A DNA stretch of 64,000 nucleotides from Solibacillus sp. FSL H8-0538 (GCF_038003525.1 NZ_JBBOPI010000001.1:487001-551000); one strand, 5' to 3'; counted from the stretch's first letter, positions 26,952 through 35,685 are shown. Program-made: numbers and translations. Notes: generated by a model from the letters alone, not told the origin.

Positions 26952-26981
26952 ATTGTACGACTAGTTAAGCGAATAAGTCAA
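26952..26981 (-). promoter_or_regulatory. Sigma-A promoter of the trp operon
   Basis: Minus strand TTGACT, 18 bp, TACAAT. The transcript would start near 26945. It first forms a GGTCAC/GTGACC hairpin and then the T-box. Confidence 0.7.
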
Positions 26982-27014
26982 TATATTCTGAAAATATTTT
27001 CTGTTTTAAGACGA

Positions 27015-27045
27015 AAAAAACCGATCCGCTACAGCAGACCAGTTG
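27015..27045 (-). terminator. Terminator of queT
   Basis: Minus strand CTGGTCTGC pairs (with G-U pairs) to GCGGATCGG, then T7. Confidence 0.7.
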
Positions 27046-27052
27046 AAAAATT

Positions 27053-27535
27053 TTAGATTAAATTTTTGAAGTTGAGACGTTTGTTTAACGTGTACATAAT
27101 CGGTACACCGACAGCAAGTACAATAAATTCACCAGCAGCAACGGTTACCCATGTCCAAAAGAACGGTAACTCTAGTGCTAAGTTTAGCTCGAACGCAATA
27201 ATAAACATCGTACATGTAAACAATAATGTATTAATGAGTAATCTTGCTAAGATATTTTTTACAAACTTACATACGACAATAAAAATCGCCAGTGTAATGA
27301 TTGAATGTCCAACACCGAAAACAAGATCATACATGCCAAGCGGTGAGGACAGATTTGAAATGAATACGCCTATAATAATCCCAATTGCAAAGCGCGGATT
27401 GAACGCCACTAAGTGGTTAAACATTTCAGAAACACGAAATTGTACTTCCGTGAAACCAAATGGGGCAACAAGCATTGTAACAGCAATATAAAGTGCCGCA
27501 ATAATACCACTCGTTGCTAAAAATTTTACCTTCAT
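27053..27535 (-). CDS. queT: QueT-family transporter for a queuosine precursor
   Basis: A 160-residue membrane protein with about five helices, of the QueT family, an ECF-type substrate-binding component. The N-terminal APFGFTEVQFRVSEMFN segment is characteristic. It takes up a queuosine precursor (preQ0 or preQ1), supported independently by the preQ1-type riboswitch over its ribosome binding site. No energising ECF ATPases are nearby, so it probably uses a shared module. Confidence 0.9.
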   Translation of the reverse strand: MKVKFLATSGIIAALYIAVTMLVAPFGFTEVQFRVSEMFNHLVAFNPRFAIGIIIGVFISNLSSPLGMYDLVFGVGHSIITLAIFIVVCKFVKNILARLLINTLLFTCTMFIIAFELNLALELPFFWTWVTVAAGEFIVLAVGVPIMYTLNKRLNFKNLI

Positions 27536-27544
27536 TCTTCTATT

Positions 27545-27585
27545 CCTCCTAGTTTTTTTTACGTGGGATGGTTACGAACCACGGT
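27545..27585 (-). promoter_or_regulatory. PreQ1-I riboswitch overlapping the queT ribosome binding site
   Basis: Minus strand reads CGTGGTTCGTAACCATCCC, ACG, then TAAAAAAAACTAGGAGG. This is the compact H-type pseudoknot aptamer: hairpin, CCATCCC loop, A-rich strand and CTAGG. The last bases form the AGGAGG ribosome site 10 bp before the ATG, so ligand binding should block translation of queT. Confidence 0.92.
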
Positions 27586-27663
27586 GTGTTAAACACAAAT
27601 ACCTATATTAATATAGTACAATCTATTCGTCAAATAATGCGGTTAATTGTTGTTGTTAGAAAA

Positions 27664-27693
27664 TTGACACAAAGTTAGTTTAGTAAGTATAGT
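27664..27693 (+). promoter_or_regulatory. Possible promoter of the trpXYZ-type operon
   Basis: TTGACA, 18 bp, TATAGT, about 200 bp before trpX. The leader between is AT-rich and shows no T-box, although a Trp-linked transporter might be expected to have one. Confidence 0.5.
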
Positions 27694-27894
27694 TTAATTA
27701 ATTGAGGAATTTAGCGATTTAAAGCGCCAAATTAATAGTTGTGTCGAAAAATATGTGCTACTATATAATTAGAACATTCATAATATTGTTGACTATCTGA
27801 AAACGTAGATGTAAGATAGCGATAAAATCACGCTTTATTTGGATGTAACCTAGTGAAGCAAAGTGAGATAGAGAATAATAGGGGGATTTCATTT

Positions 27895-28905
27895 ATGAAA
27901 CGTAGTATGACAAAATTTTCATTTTTATTGTTCGGTCTTCTGTTTTTACTAGCTGCTTGTGGCAGTGATACAGAATCTACGAACGACACAGCAAGTACTG
28001 GTTCATCTTCAGAGCCGGCAACAGAAGAAGCAAAAACATTTAAAATCGGTACAACACAAATCGTGGAACACCCTTCTTTAGATGCAGCAACTGAAGGTTT
28101 TAAAGCGGCAATTGCTGACGCTGGTATTAAAGCAGAGTACATTGATAAAACAGCTAATGGTGATAACAGTGCAAACATGACAATCGCACAGCAATTAGTA
28201 AGCGAAAACGTAGACTTAATTTTCGCCAACTCAACACCATCTGCACAAGCAGCAAAAGGTGCAACATCTGATATTCCAGTGATCTTCACATCAGTAACAG
28301 ATGCTGTTGGTGCTGAATTAATCGCTTCAATGGAAGCACCTGGCGCTAACGTAACAGGTACAATCGATTTACATCCAGATACAATTACTAATACAATTGC
28401 ATATTTAAAAGATTTAGGTGCAAAAAATATCGGAATGGTTTACAACGCTGGTGAGCAAAACTCAGTAGCTCAAATCGCACAAGTAAAAGAAGCGGCAACA
28501 GCACAAGGCTTAACAATTGTTGAAGCAGCTGTATCTACTTCAGCTGAAGTAAAGCAAGCTTCTGAATCTTTACTTGGTAAAGTGGACGCTTTCTATATCA
28601 TTACAGACAATACAGTTGTATCAGCACTTGAATCAGTAATTGACGTAGCAAATGCAAATAAACTTCCATTAATCGTTGGGGAATTAGACTCTGTAGCACG
28701 TGGCGGCTTAGCGGCATACGGCTTCGAGTATTATGATATCGGTTATGAAGCAGGACAAATGGCAGCAAAAATTTTACTTGAAGGTGTTGCACCTGCTGAC
28801 ATTCCATCAGCATACCCAGCAAACCTTAAACTAGTAATTAACAAAGCAACAGCTGAACTACTTGGTCTTGAAATTAAACCAGAGTGGAACGCTGAAGTAC
28901 AATAA
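27895..28905 (+). CDS. trpX: ABC transporter substrate-binding lipoprotein, TrpX type
   Basis: A 336-residue lipoprotein with lipobox LLAACGS near residue 20 and a Ser/Thr/Glu-rich linker. The periplasmic-binding fold of the ABC_sub_bind (DUF534) type shows FKIGTTQIVEHPSLD and GELDSVARGGLAAYGFEYYD. Such proteins with their permease and ATPase form the TrpXYZ importers linked to tryptophan in Firmicutes. Its place beside the trp operon supports this, but the substrate is inferred. The start at 27895 follows AGGGGG; the longer frame to 27853 has no site. Confidence 0.82.
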   Translation: MKRSMTKFSFLLFGLLFLLAACGSDTESTNDTASTGSSSEPATEEAKTFKIGTTQIVEHPSLDAATEGFKAAIADAGIKAEYIDKTANGDNSANMTIAQQLVSENVDLIFANSTPSAQAAKGATSDIPVIFTSVTDAVGAELIASMEAPGANVTGTIDLHPDTITNTIAYLKDLGAKNIGMVYNAGEQNSVAQIAQVKEAATAQGLTIVEAAVSTSAEVKQASESLLGKVDAFYIITDNTVVSALESVIDVANANKLPLIVGELDSVARGGLAAYGFEYYDIGYEAGQMAAKILLEGVAPADIPSAYPANLKLVINKATAELLGLEIKPEWNAEVQ

Positions 28906-28914
28906 ATAACAAAG

Positions 28915-28988
28915 GGGATTTGTGCCCTTCATACCCGAGTAGTGAGAGCGTCGTATCCATGCGACATCGAGGGTGTGGTACAAATGCC
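28915..28988 (+). other. Intercistronic stem-loop between trpX and trpY
   Basis: GGATTTGTGCC...CATACCC pairs with GGGTGTGG...ACAAATGCC around an inner TCG/CGA arm. There is no T-run, so it is probably not a terminator. It lies just after the binding-protein gene, where such stems often stabilise the upstream message and give more binding protein than permease. Confidence 0.65.
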
Positions 28989-29025
28989 TAGACAATAAGA
29001 ATTAAATGTTAGGAGATGATTCAAC

Positions 29026-30069
29026 GTGTTTACAGCTTTGTTTGGTTCGGTTGAGCAAGGAATCATCTATGCAATTATGGCACTCGGAGTGTATTTAACA
29101 TTCCGAGTGTTAGATTTTCCGGATTTAACGGTTGATGGCAGTTTCGTAACGGGTGCCGGCACAGCAGCGATGATGATTGTGCTTGGCTACCACCCGATAC
29201 TTGCTACATTAACAGCAATTGTTGCGGGATTTATTGCAGGATGTATGACAGGGATTTTACACACAAAGGGCAAAATTAATCCGCTTTTATCAGGGATTTT
29301 AATGATGATTGCATTGTATTCAATCAATCTACGGATTATGGGACTATCTTCTGATACCGGCGTAACGCGTCCTAATATTCCTCTTTTGAATACAGATACA
29401 GTGTTTTCATTGTTCCAAGGGTTCTGGAGTAACCTTGGAATTGATGCGGCAATTTCAGATGCATTACGTGGAATGGGGCTAGAGTCAGTGCCTTCAACAT
29501 GGGGTACACTTGTCGTCGTGTTAATGTTAACAATCTGCATTAAATTCATCGCAGACTGGTTCTTAAAAACGGAAGTCGGCCTAGCCATTCGTGCAACAGG
29601 AGACAATAAACGGATGATTCGTAGTTTTTCTGCGAATACAGATACGTTAATTATTTTTGGTCTTGGTATATCAAATGCACTTGTAGCATTATCAGGTGCA
29701 TTAATTGCACAATACACAAAATTTGCCGACATTGGTTTAGGAATCGGGATGATCGTGATTGGTCTTGCTTCTGTTATTATCGGGGAAGCAATTTTCGGAA
29801 CAAAATCGATTGTTCGCACAACATTTGCTGTTGTAGCTGGAGCGGTTATTTATCGGTTAATTTATGCAATTGCGCTACGTGTCGGCTGGCTAGATACAGG
29901 GGACATGAAGTTAATTACTGCGATTATCGTAATTTTAGCGCTTGTTATTCCACAAGTGTTGGATAAACGCAAAGAGAAAAAACGTAAGGCGAAACGTTTA
30001 GAAGATCGGTTGTCTGCTCAAAAAGCGGGCGCTGTTGCAATCGAGCAAGGAGGGAATCACCTTGCTTAA
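29026..30069 (+). CDS. trpY: ABC transporter permease, TrpY type
   Basis: A 347-residue permease of the branched-chain/BPD_transp_2 type with eight or more helices. GVYLTFRVLDFPDLTVDGSF at the N-terminus and TEVGLAIRATGDNKRMIRS (the ATPase-contact loop) near residue 185 are typical. It starts with GTG after AGGAGATGA. It shares an operon with trpX and overlaps the ATPase gene by 8 bp. Confidence 0.85.
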   Translation: MFTALFGSVEQGIIYAIMALGVYLTFRVLDFPDLTVDGSFVTGAGTAAMMIVLGYHPILATLTAIVAGFIAGCMTGILHTKGKINPLLSGILMMIALYSINLRIMGLSSDTGVTRPNIPLLNTDTVFSLFQGFWSNLGIDAAISDALRGMGLESVPSTWGTLVVVLMLTICIKFIADWFLKTEVGLAIRATGDNKRMIRSFSANTDTLIIFGLGISNALVALSGALIAQYTKFADIGLGIGMIVIGLASVIIGEAIFGTKSIVRTTFAVVAGAVIYRLIYAIALRVGWLDTGDMKLITAIIVILALVIPQVLDKRKEKKRKAKRLEDRLSAQKAGAVAIEQGGNHLA

Positions 30070-30856
30070 ACTGGATGGCATTAATAAAATTTTCAACGAA
30101 GGCACACCGGATGAGAAGATAGCTTTAGATAATATTAATTTGCATCTCGCTCCTGGCGATTTTGTGACAATTATCGGAAGTAATGGTGCAGGGAAATCGA
30201 CGATGATGAATATGATTTCCGGTGCACTATCACCTGATTTTGGTACGGTAACAATTGATGGGACGGATGTAACAAGACTACCGGAGCATAAGCGTTCGCA
30301 GTTTATCGGACGTGTCTTTCAAGATCCAATGGCAGGTACAGCACCTTCTATGACAATCGAGGAAAACTTAGCTATTGCTTATTCACGAAACGGCAAGCGT
30401 GGAATGCGAAGCGGGGTAGATCGTAAGCGTCGTGAGTTTTTTAAGGAGTCTTTAGCGAAGCTTCATTTAAACCTTGAAAATCGTTTAAGTGCGAAGGTGG
30501 GACTTCTTTCAGGTGGTGAGCGCCAGGCGTTATCTTTGTTGATGGCCACGTTTACGAAGCCGTCTATTTTACTACTGGATGAGCATACCGCTGCACTTGA
30601 CCCTTCACGTGCAGAGCTAATTACCCGCTTAACGAAACAGCTTGTTGAAGCGGACCAACTAACGACACTAATGGTTACACATAATATGCAACAAGCACTT
30701 GACCTTGGTAATCGTTTAATTATGATGGATAAAGGACAAATCATTTTAGAAATCGGCGCAGAACAGAAACCAGGCCTCACAATCCCGGATTTAATGGCTG
30801 AATTCGAACGCATCCGCGGCGAAAAAATGAACTCTGACAGAGCACTGTTGGGGTAA
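30062..30856 (+). CDS. trpZ: ABC transporter ATP-binding protein, TrpZ type
   Basis: A 264-residue ATPase: Walker A GSNGAGKST near residue 38, signature LLSGGERQALSLLMA near 145, Walker B ILLLDEHTAALDP, and a switch His in VTHNMQQ. TTG 30062 lies at good distance after AAGGAGG, within the end of the permease gene. It powers the trpX/trpY importer. Confidence 0.86.
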   Translation: MLKLDGINKIFNEGTPDEKIALDNINLHLAPGDFVTIIGSNGAGKSTMMNMISGALSPDFGTVTIDGTDVTRLPEHKRSQFIGRVFQDPMAGTAPSMTIEENLAIAYSRNGKRGMRSGVDRKRREFFKESLAKLHLNLENRLSAKVGLLSGGERQALSLLMATFTKPSILLLDEHTAALDPSRAELITRLTKQLVEADQLTTLMVTHNMQQALDLGNRLIMMDKGQIILEIGAEQKPGLTIPDLMAEFERIRGEKMNSDRALLG

Positions 30857-30865
30857 CACATACAT

Positions 30866-30914
30866 GAACTGTAGGCAAACTCGATGAACGTCGGGCGAGC
30901 CTACAGTTTTTTTG
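30866..30914 (+). terminator. Terminator of the trpXYZ-type operon
   Basis: AACTGTAGGC pairs with GCCTACAGTT, then T7. Confidence 0.88.
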
Positions 30915-31073
30915 TATGAAAGCGATGTTACAGAGTATTTTGAAGATCTTTTTGTAAAATGGATATGATGAAAAGGGGTTTTTGCTAGCTGAAAATCAGT
31001 CAAGTTTTACTTTTCGTAATTTGCAAAAAAACAATCAAACAACGTACAATCTCGGAAAGAGGTGAGTACTTTA

Positions 31074-32000
31074 GTGATTGCACTTAAAAGGGGAGTATCA
31101 GAGAAGGATTTGACGTTACAAGCAGCTATTCGCAGAGGTGTAGCAGATTACCAAGCAGAATTGCGGCGTATGCAAACAGGATTAGCCGGCGAACTATATA
31201 TCGATCAGCGTTGGGAAGACATGAATTTAAAAGGGGAATATTATTTAATTCATGACTACTATGTTCAAATCAATGAAAATATCTCGCATCAAATCGATAC
31301 TTTATTTCTTTGTAAGAACTTCTTATTATTGCTAGAAATCAAAAATATAGCAGGGCGGATAGATTTCGAGGAGGAGAAGCATCAATTCATTCGAACGAGA
31401 GATGATGGAATTGTACAGGGATTTCGTAATCCGATTGATCAAGTAAGACGACATAGAAGGTGGTTGCAAGATTTTATAGGCGGTAGTTTACCAGTGGAAT
31501 ATGCCGTTGTATTTTCTCATTCGAAAACAATTATTGGGCGTGTTCCTAAAAATGAAGCTATTTTTCATGGCAGTGGATTAGAGTCGCATTTATACAAGCT
31601 CTTTAGTAAGTATGAAGCGCATGTATCAAGTCAGGAATTGCAACAACTTAGTCAAAAACTATTGAAAATCAAAACGGAGCCGCAAAGGAAGTTAGTGGTT
31701 GATTCGTCACGTATACGGAGAGGCGTTCTTTGCAAAAAATGTGATTATCAAGTAGTAATGTTGTTCAACTACGGAAAATTTGAATGTCCTACATGTCGGA
31801 CGCGAAGCAACGAAGGGTTACTTGAAGCACTGGAGGATTATCGATTATTAGTAAGTGAGTGGATTTCGAATAGAGAGTTTCGGATGTTTTTTGGAATTGA
31901 TTCAATAGATGCGACAAAACGATTGTTAAAGTCTCTGAATTTAGAGTACGAGGGTTCTTATAAGGATCGGAAATATAGGATTAGGGCTCTTAATTTGTGA
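31074..32000 (+). CDS. NERD-domain protein with C-terminal zinc ribbon
   Basis: A 308-residue protein with a nuclease-related NERD domain at about residues 35-150: GLAGELYIDQRW, LIHDYYVQI, QIDTLFLCKNFLLLLEIKNI with the Asp and Glu-x-Lys of the restriction-like core, then NPIDQVRRHRRWL. Near residues 220-245 two CxxC pairs (CKKC, CPTC) form a zinc ribbon. NERD proteins are presumed DNA- or RNA-processing enzymes; the role is unknown. GTG 31074 has AGAGGTGA 8 bp before it; a GTG at 31062 overlaps that site. Its stop abuts the tandem array. Confidence 0.82.
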   Translation: MIALKRGVSEKDLTLQAAIRRGVADYQAELRRMQTGLAGELYIDQRWEDMNLKGEYYLIHDYYVQINENISHQIDTLFLCKNFLLLLEIKNIAGRIDFEEEKHQFIRTRDDGIVQGFRNPIDQVRRHRRWLQDFIGGSLPVEYAVVFSHSKTIIGRVPKNEAIFHGSGLESHLYKLFSKYEAHVSSQELQQLSQKLLKIKTEPQRKLVVDSSRIRRGVLCKKCDYQVVMLFNYGKFECPTCRTRSNEGLLEALEDYRLLVSEWISNREFRMFFGIDSIDATKRLLKSLNLEYEGSYKDRKYRIRALNL

Positions 32001-32606
32001 AGTTGCCAGTATTTGTCCCGAAGTCGCCAGTATTTTCAGTTTGTCGCCAGTATTTGTTCCGAAGTCGCCAGTGTTACCAGTTTGTCGCCAGTATTTGTTC
32101 CAAAGTAGCGAGTGTTTCCAGATTGTTGCCAGTATTTGTCCCGAAGTCGTGAGTATTTCCAGTTTGTCGCCAGTATTTGTCCCGAAGTCGCCAGTATTTC
32201 CAGGTTGTCGCCAGTATTTGTCCCGAAGTCGCCAGTGTTTCCAGTTTGTCGCCAGTATTTGTTCCAAAGTAGCGAGTGTTTCCAGGTTGTTGCCAGTATT
32301 TGTCCCGAAGTCGTGAGTATTTCCAGTTTGTCGCCAGTATTTGTCCCGAAGTCGCCAGTATTTCCAGTTTGTCGCCAGTATTTGTTCCGAAGTCGCCAGT
32401 ATTTCCAGCTTGTCGCCAGTATTTGTTCCGAAGTCGCCAGTATTTCCAGTTTGTCGCGAGTATTTCACCCGAAGTCGCCATTGTTACCAGGTTGTCGCGA
32501 GTATTTCACCCGAGGTCGCCAGTGTTTCCAGGTTGTCGCCAGTATTTGTTCAGAAGTCGCCAGTATTTCCAGGTTGTCGCCAGTATTTCACCCGAAGTCG
32601 CCAGTA
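32000..32606. repeat. 41-bp tandem repeat array (minisatellite)
   Basis: About 30 half-units alternate between 20-bp (GTCGCCAGTATTTCCAGTTT) and 21-bp (GTCGCCAGTATTTGTCCCGA plus A) forms, giving about 14.5 copies of a 41-bp compound unit. Variants GTAGCGAGTG, GTTGCCAGT and GTCGTGAGT occur twice in the same order exactly 164 bp apart (32105 and 32269), which is four units, so blocks were duplicated as well. The array lies between the convergent NERD and ilvA genes. Stop codons are rare in the repeat, giving long chance ORFs on both strands. Confidence 0.95.
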
Positions 32607-32611
32607 AACCC

Positions 32612-32641
32612 CAAAAAAAACGCTCGGCACTAAGCCGAGCG
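32612..32641 (-). terminator. Terminator of ilvA
   Basis: Minus strand CGCTCGGC, loop TTAGT, GCCGAGCG, then T8. Confidence 0.92.
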
Positions 32642-32652
32642 GACCCCAAAAA

Positions 32653-33915
32653 TTAAACCAGCAACGCAAACAATGTGCTGTCGTTGTTCACTTCTTTGTA
32701 TTCAAATCCGTTTGCATGCATACGCTCAAGTAGGCCGGCATAATCGTCGCGGTGACCAAGCTCGATGCCAACAAGGGCTGGACCGCTTTCTTTGTTGTTT
32801 TTCTTTGTATATTCAAACGTTGTAATATCATCATTCGGTCCTAAAACACCTGTTAGGAACTGGCGAAGTGCGCCTGAACGCTGCGGGAAGCTAACGATGA
32901 AATAGTATAGTAAGCCTTCATAAATTAACGATTTCTCTTTAATTTCCTGCATGCGGCCGATGTCATTGTTACCACCAGAAATAATGACGACAACAGACTT
33001 ACCGCGAATTTCTTCTGCATAAAAATCAAGTGCTGCAACAGATAGGGCGCCTGCAGGTTCTGCGATAATAGCATGCTTATTGTATAAGTCTAAAATTGTT
33101 GTACACACTTTGCCTTCTGGAACAGCTACGATATCGTCTAAATACTGTTTGCAAAGGGCATACGTATCATTGCCGACGCATTTTACTGCAGCGCCGTCGA
33201 CGAATTTATCGATCCAGTTAAGTGCAAGTGGACCCCCATTTCCAAAAGCGGCCTTCATGCTACTTGCGCCAGCCGGTTCAACACCAATAACTTTACTTGA
33301 TGGTGAAAGGTTTTTTACATAAGCAGAAACGCCAGACATTAAGCCTCCGCCACCGATACTGCCAAACACATAATCAATCGGTTCTTCGATATCATTCATA
33401 ATTTCAACGGCTACCGTACCTTGACCAGCCATGACGTCAAGATCATCGAATGGGTGGATAAAAATTCGCCCAGCTTCCGCGGAATATGCAAGTGCGCTTT
33501 CAGCAGAATCATCAAAAGTATCGCCAGCTAATGTAATTTCAACGAATTCACGGCCGAACATGCGAACTTGATCAATCTTTTGTTTTGGTGTCGTTTTTGG
33601 CATAAAGATGTTTGCTTGAATTTCAAGTTTCGCACAGGCATAGGCAACACCTTGTGCATGGTTACCTGCACTTGCGCAAACAATACCTGCCAAACGTGCA
33701 GCTTCTTCAATTTTCTTTATTTTATAGTAAGCGCCACGTAGTTTGAATGAACGAACATGCTGTAGGTCTTCGCGCTTGAAGTAAATATTAGCGCCGTACT
33801 TTTCTGATAAATAATCATTGTGCTGTAAAGGCGTGTGAACAACAACATCTTTTAAAAAATGATGTGCGATTAAAACATTTTCGACAGCAACTGTCTTTGT
33901 TTGTACAACTTCCAT
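32653..33915 (-). CDS. ilvA: Threonine ammonia-lyase (threonine deaminase), biosynthetic
   Basis: A 420-residue PLP enzyme that converts threonine to 2-oxobutanoate for isoleucine synthesis. The PLP lysine is in RSFKLRGAYYK near residue 57, and GSIGGGGLMSG is the phosphate loop. The last 90 residues form one ACT-like regulatory domain (FPQRSGALRQFL, VGIELGHRDDYAGLLERM), as in B. subtilis IlvA. The ATG follows GGAGGTCAC. It stands alone, away from the other ilv genes. Confidence 0.95.
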   Translation of the reverse strand: MEVVQTKTVAVENVLIAHHFLKDVVVHTPLQHNDYLSEKYGANIYFKREDLQHVRSFKLRGAYYKIKKIEEAARLAGIVCASAGNHAQGVAYACAKLEIQANIFMPKTTPKQKIDQVRMFGREFVEITLAGDTFDDSAESALAYSAEAGRIFIHPFDDLDVMAGQGTVAVEIMNDIEEPIDYVFGSIGGGGLMSGVSAYVKNLSPSSKVIGVEPAGASSMKAAFGNGGPLALNWIDKFVDGAAVKCVGNDTYALCKQYLDDIVAVPEGKVCTTILDLYNKHAIIAEPAGALSVAALDFYAEEIRGKSVVVIISGGNNDIGRMQEIKEKSLIYEGLLYYFIVSFPQRSGALRQFLTGVLGPNDDITTFEYTKKNNKESGPALVGIELGHRDDYAGLLERMHANGFEYKEVNNDSTLFALLV

Positions 33916-34024
33916 CTTTATGTGACCTCCGTTTTGGCTAAAACATTGACTAATTTTATCACAAATACATGATAGAATGTTGGAAAAATTCCGTTAATTT
34001 TAAAAAATACTCAAATGTTCATAA

Positions 34025-34038
34025 TGAAAGCGTTTTAC
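34025..34038. promoter_or_regulatory. Weak cre-like site upstream of ilvA
   Basis: TGAAAGCGTTTTAC agrees with the CcpA consensus TGNAARCGNWWWCA except at the last two bases. It lies 110 bp before the ilvA start. Confidence 0.35.
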
Positions 34039-34060
34039 TCCAAATTGTCGAAATTTAATC

Positions 34061-34092
34061 AAAAAAAAACCCGAGCAAACGAGCTCGAGTCT
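34061..34092 (-). terminator. Terminator of the yjiH gene
   Basis: Minus strand ACTCGAGC...GCTCGGGT followed by T8. Confidence 0.85.
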
Positions 34093-34099
34093 TTTGAAA

Positions 34100-35455
34100 T
34101 TAAAATATCAGATGCGCAATTAACGCGATAATTGGTAGTGAAATGATTGTACGGATTAAGAAGATAATAAATAAATCCCATAATTTAATCGGTAATTTAG
34201 TCCCTAAAATTAATCCGCCTACTTCTGACATGTAAATTAGTTGCGTTACAGAGACGGTTGCAATAACGAAGCGTGTCATTTCTGACTCAATGCCTGCACC
34301 TAAAATTGAAGGTAGCAACATATCCGCGAAACCGACGATCATCGTTTGTGCGGCTTCACCGGCTTCGGGAATTTGAAGAAGCGCTAAAATTGGTTCAAAC
34401 GGCATCCCTAAAATACGGAAGAAGCTTGTGAATTCAGCAAGTGCTAAAGCGATTGTACCGAATGCCATAATAATTGGTGCTACAGCGAACCACATTTCAA
34501 GTACATTTTTTAAGCCAGAACCAACTATTTTGCCTAGGTTTTTATTTTCCTCTGCTTTTTCTAGCGCATTTTTTAAACCATACGTAAACACGTTAAAGCC
34601 TTCTGGAACTTCTTCGCGGTTACCTTGAGGCGCAGTGCCATCAATAAATGTGTCTGATTTTCGTTTTAATGGGTAAATACGAGGCATGATAATCGCCAGT
34701 AAAATCCCTGAAAAAATAACAGTGCCGTAAAACTCTGCGAAATAATCTTGAATGCCGATTGTTTCAACAACAACTAAACAGAATGTAATCGATACAACTG
34801 AGAATGTAGTCGCAATCGTTGCGGCCTCACGTGCGGTATAGTTTCCATCCTCATATTGCTTGCTTGTTAGCAACACACCGATTGTACCGTCGCCAACCCA
34901 TGATGCTAGACAGTCAATTGAAGCACGACCAGGAATTTTGAATAGTGGGCGCATGATTTTTACCATCATCGAGCCAAAGAAATCAAGTAAACCAAAATCT
35001 GTTAGTAGCGGCAGTAGAAGTCCGGCAAAGAAGAATAGCACGAACATGTACGTAACTAGACCGCTAGCAGGATCTAGTAAAACGCCTGCTGTTACATCAC
35101 TATTAATTTGTGATGGACCAAAATCAAATAAATACATTGTTGCAAAGATTACTGAAAAGACGCGCATGCTTGTCCAGAACCAGTTGACTCGGAATAATGA
35201 ATCAAATAGATTGATCTTAGCATTTTTTTGTTTTGGGAATGCCTTAATAATAAGAGACCCAAGCGCTGCAATAACAAATACAGTATATGTGAACCAGTGA
35301 ATGTATGGTTCTACTTTTCCTGCAAGTGTGTTGGCTAAAATGGCGATTGGTACCTTCGTGCCGTCAGCTGTACTAACCGGTGTAATGAATAAGAACACCC
35401 CTAAGGAAGACAGAACGATGAAGAGTGACCATATATATAGTGAATACTTTTTCAT
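34100..35455 (-). CDS. yjiH: YjiH-family transporter with nucleoside-recognition GATE domain
   Basis: A 451-residue membrane protein with about ten helices. The central LASWVGDGTIGVLLTSKQYE and EAATIATTFSVVSITF blocks near residues 175-215 and MIVGFADMLLPSILGAGI near 365 are the paired GATE-domain segments of the YjiH family. Substrates in this family are poorly known. Two ArgR-like boxes upstream suggest regulation by arginine and hence an amino-acid or amine substrate, which is inference. Confidence 0.82.
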   Translation of the reverse strand: MKKYSLYIWSLFIVLSSLGVFLFITPVSTADGTKVPIAILANTLAGKVEPYIHWFTYTVFVIAALGSLIIKAFPKQKNAKINLFDSLFRVNWFWTSMRVFSVIFATMYLFDFGPSQINSDVTAGVLLDPASGLVTYMFVLFFFAGLLLPLLTDFGLLDFFGSMMVKIMRPLFKIPGRASIDCLASWVGDGTIGVLLTSKQYEDGNYTAREAATIATTFSVVSITFCLVVVETIGIQDYFAEFYGTVIFSGILLAIIMPRIYPLKRKSDTFIDGTAPQGNREEVPEGFNVFTYGLKNALEKAEENKNLGKIVGSGLKNVLEMWFAVAPIIMAFGTIALALAEFTSFFRILGMPFEPILALLQIPEAGEAAQTMIVGFADMLLPSILGAGIESEMTRFVIATVSVTQLIYMSEVGGLILGTKLPIKLWDLFIIFLIRTIISLPIIALIAHLIF

Positions 35456-35478
35456 ATTATAACCCCATAAAATTTTAT

Positions 35479-35496
35479 TTTTGAATATTTATACAC
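35479..35496. promoter_or_regulatory. ArgR/AhrC-like ARG box upstream of yjiH
   Basis: TTTTGAATATTTATACAC fits the ARG box pattern TNTGNATWWWWATNCANA at all but the last position. It lies 24 bp before the yjiH start. GAATAT half-sites repeat at 35532 and 35574. Confidence 0.55.
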
Positions 35497-35658
35497 TATA
35501 TACCTTGTAAAATGCAGTTGTCTATATTTTTGAATATAGACGGAGTATTCAGAAAAAAACTCCGAATACATTTTGAATATACAATTTGGTGGGAATAATA
35601 GTAGATGTATTAACCACAACAATAGTAGAGTATCAACTACATTAAAAAGAGTAGTTAG

Positions 35659-35676
35659 AGTGAATATTTATACAAA
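35659..35676. promoter_or_regulatory. Second ARG-box-like site
   Basis: AGTGAATATTTATACAAA has the same TGAATATTTATACA core as the first site 180 bp away, a spacing that would allow looping by an ArgR hexamer. It lies in the yjiH-bshB2 spacer. Confidence 0.5.
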
Positions 35677-35685
35677 AAATAGAAT

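Noticed and set aside
32000-32606. Possible CRISPR array
   Set aside because: There are no unique spacers: both halves of every unit are conserved, and no cas genes are in the window.
31941-32656. Long open frames on both strands across the 41-bp repeats (126-175 codons)
   Set aside because: They come from a stop-poor tandem repeat whose unit (41 bp) is not a multiple of three; several frames are open at once, and they lack convincing ribosome sites or any recognisable domain.
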